NCBI GenBank assembly: GCA_965199745.1
Contig: CBDATB010000015.1
Span: forward strand, 124,001 to 188,000
Direction of reading: 5' to 3'
Origin: CBDATB01 sp965199745
GTDB lineage: Bacteria > Bacteroidota > Bacteroidia > Cytophagales > Flammeovirgaceae
DNA: 64,000 nucleotides
Under the pieces are notes generated by a model. The model ran no database searches. It was given only the letters and a program-made list of their open reading frames with translations, and was not told the origin of the DNA. Positions 63,688-64,000 of this stretch are shown here, one piece after another (the first letter of the stretch is position 1; the number at the start of each line of letters is the position of its first letter). The position numbers and the translations under genes are program-made.

Positions 63688-64000
63688 ATGTCCGTAGGAA
63701 AACCCAGTATACCGAAAGGGATGAGAGACTTCAGTGCCGAGCAAATGGCAAAAAGAAATTATATTTTTGATATAATCGAAGATATATTCAGAAAATTTGG
63801 TTTCCAGCCTTTGCAAACACCGACTTTTGAAAATTTATCTGTACTAACAGGCAAATACGGAGAAGAAGGGGATCAGTTATTATTCAAAATTCTTAATTCA
63901 GGCGATTTTCTCAACAAAAGCTCGGTGGCAGATTATAAGCAGGGTGCTGCTTATTTAATCAAAAAAATTAGTAAAAAAGGACTTAGGTACGATTTAACTG
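63688..64000 (+). CDS. hisS: Histidyl-tRNA synthetase (3' end outside window)
   Basis: The first 104 codons are visible. They begin KPSIPKGMRDFSAEQMAKRN, the class II HisRS N-terminus, followed by FGFQPLQTPTFENLSVLTGK, GEEGDQLLFKILNSGD and LRYDLT, motif 2 approaching the window edge. The enzyme charges tRNA-His. It follows the serine-biosynthesis fusion by 76 bp on the same strand and may be cotranscribed. Confidence 0.93.
   Translation, partial: MSVGKPSIPKGMRDFSAEQMAKRNYIFDIIEDIFRKFGFQPLQTPTFENLSVLTGKYGEEGDQLLFKILNSGDFLNKSSVADYKQGAAYLIKKISKKGLRYDLT

Overview
This AT-rich 64-kb stretch comes from a member of the Bacteroidota, most likely a Cytophagales-type environmental bacterium. The support is a SusC/SusD pair, a type IX secretion C-terminal sorting domain, FISUMP-domain surface proteins, a CxxxY-type CcmE, a CcmD-family protein, Bacteroidota-style lipoprotein signals, and at least one promoter that fits the Bacteroidota TTTG / TAnnTTTG pattern exactly. 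No rRNA, tRNA, CRISPR array or intact insertion sequence was recognised.

Layout. 0-5 kb (minus strand): envelope genes, namely two SurA-type chaperone/isomerases, a MoxR ATPase and a BatC-like TPR protein, with a partial secreted protein at the left edge. 5-13 kb: housekeeping and small redox genes (thioredoxin-like protein, hydrolase, glutathione peroxidase with a detached signal peptide, enoyl-CoA hydratase/isomerase, SCP2 protein, alaS, HNH endonuclease). 13-14.4 kb: ccmC-ccmD-ccmE. 14.6-16.9 kb: an inserted island with a FISUMP fragment, a putative structured RNA, a restriction-modification pair closely resembling EcoRV, and a perfect 18-bp inverted repeat. 17-32.8 kb: metabolism (cystathionine beta-synthase, FAD oxidoreductase, GT9, malate dehydrogenase, RidA, ABC exporter, degenerate receiver, enolase, mnmA, queD-folE, crcB). 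32.8-37 kb: a giant outer-membrane-type protein and fabG. 37.3-39.5 kb: decayed FISUMP genes. 39.8-53 kb (minus strand): hsp20, then a surface cluster of vanadium haloperoxidase-like protein, two 1100-aa FG-GAP/ASPIC lipoproteins, SusD and SusC. 53-64 kb: a second copy of the structured element, proS, yidD, then a decay zone (membrane glycosyltransferase-like gene, HAD stub, T9SS-secreted protein, hsdM remnant), and finally a SerB-SerA fusion and the start of hisS.

The intact parts are core housekeeping and an outer-membrane uptake/surface cluster. The variable parts are surface proteins and restriction systems, and these carry nearly all the broken genes. Long genes such as susC, alaS and the FG-GAP genes have no lesions, while frameshifts concentrate at homopolymer runs in accessory genes. 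This favours real pseudogenisation over uniform sequencing error, but reads would have to confirm it.

The most novel signal is an intergenic element present twice (about 14.74-14.92 kb minus, 53.16-53.28 kb plus). The copies share GTTGCCAAC, CTTTACGCTG and GAGACTAA blocks in the same order. The helices between the blocks differ in sequence but stay paired, which is the pattern expected of a structured RNA.
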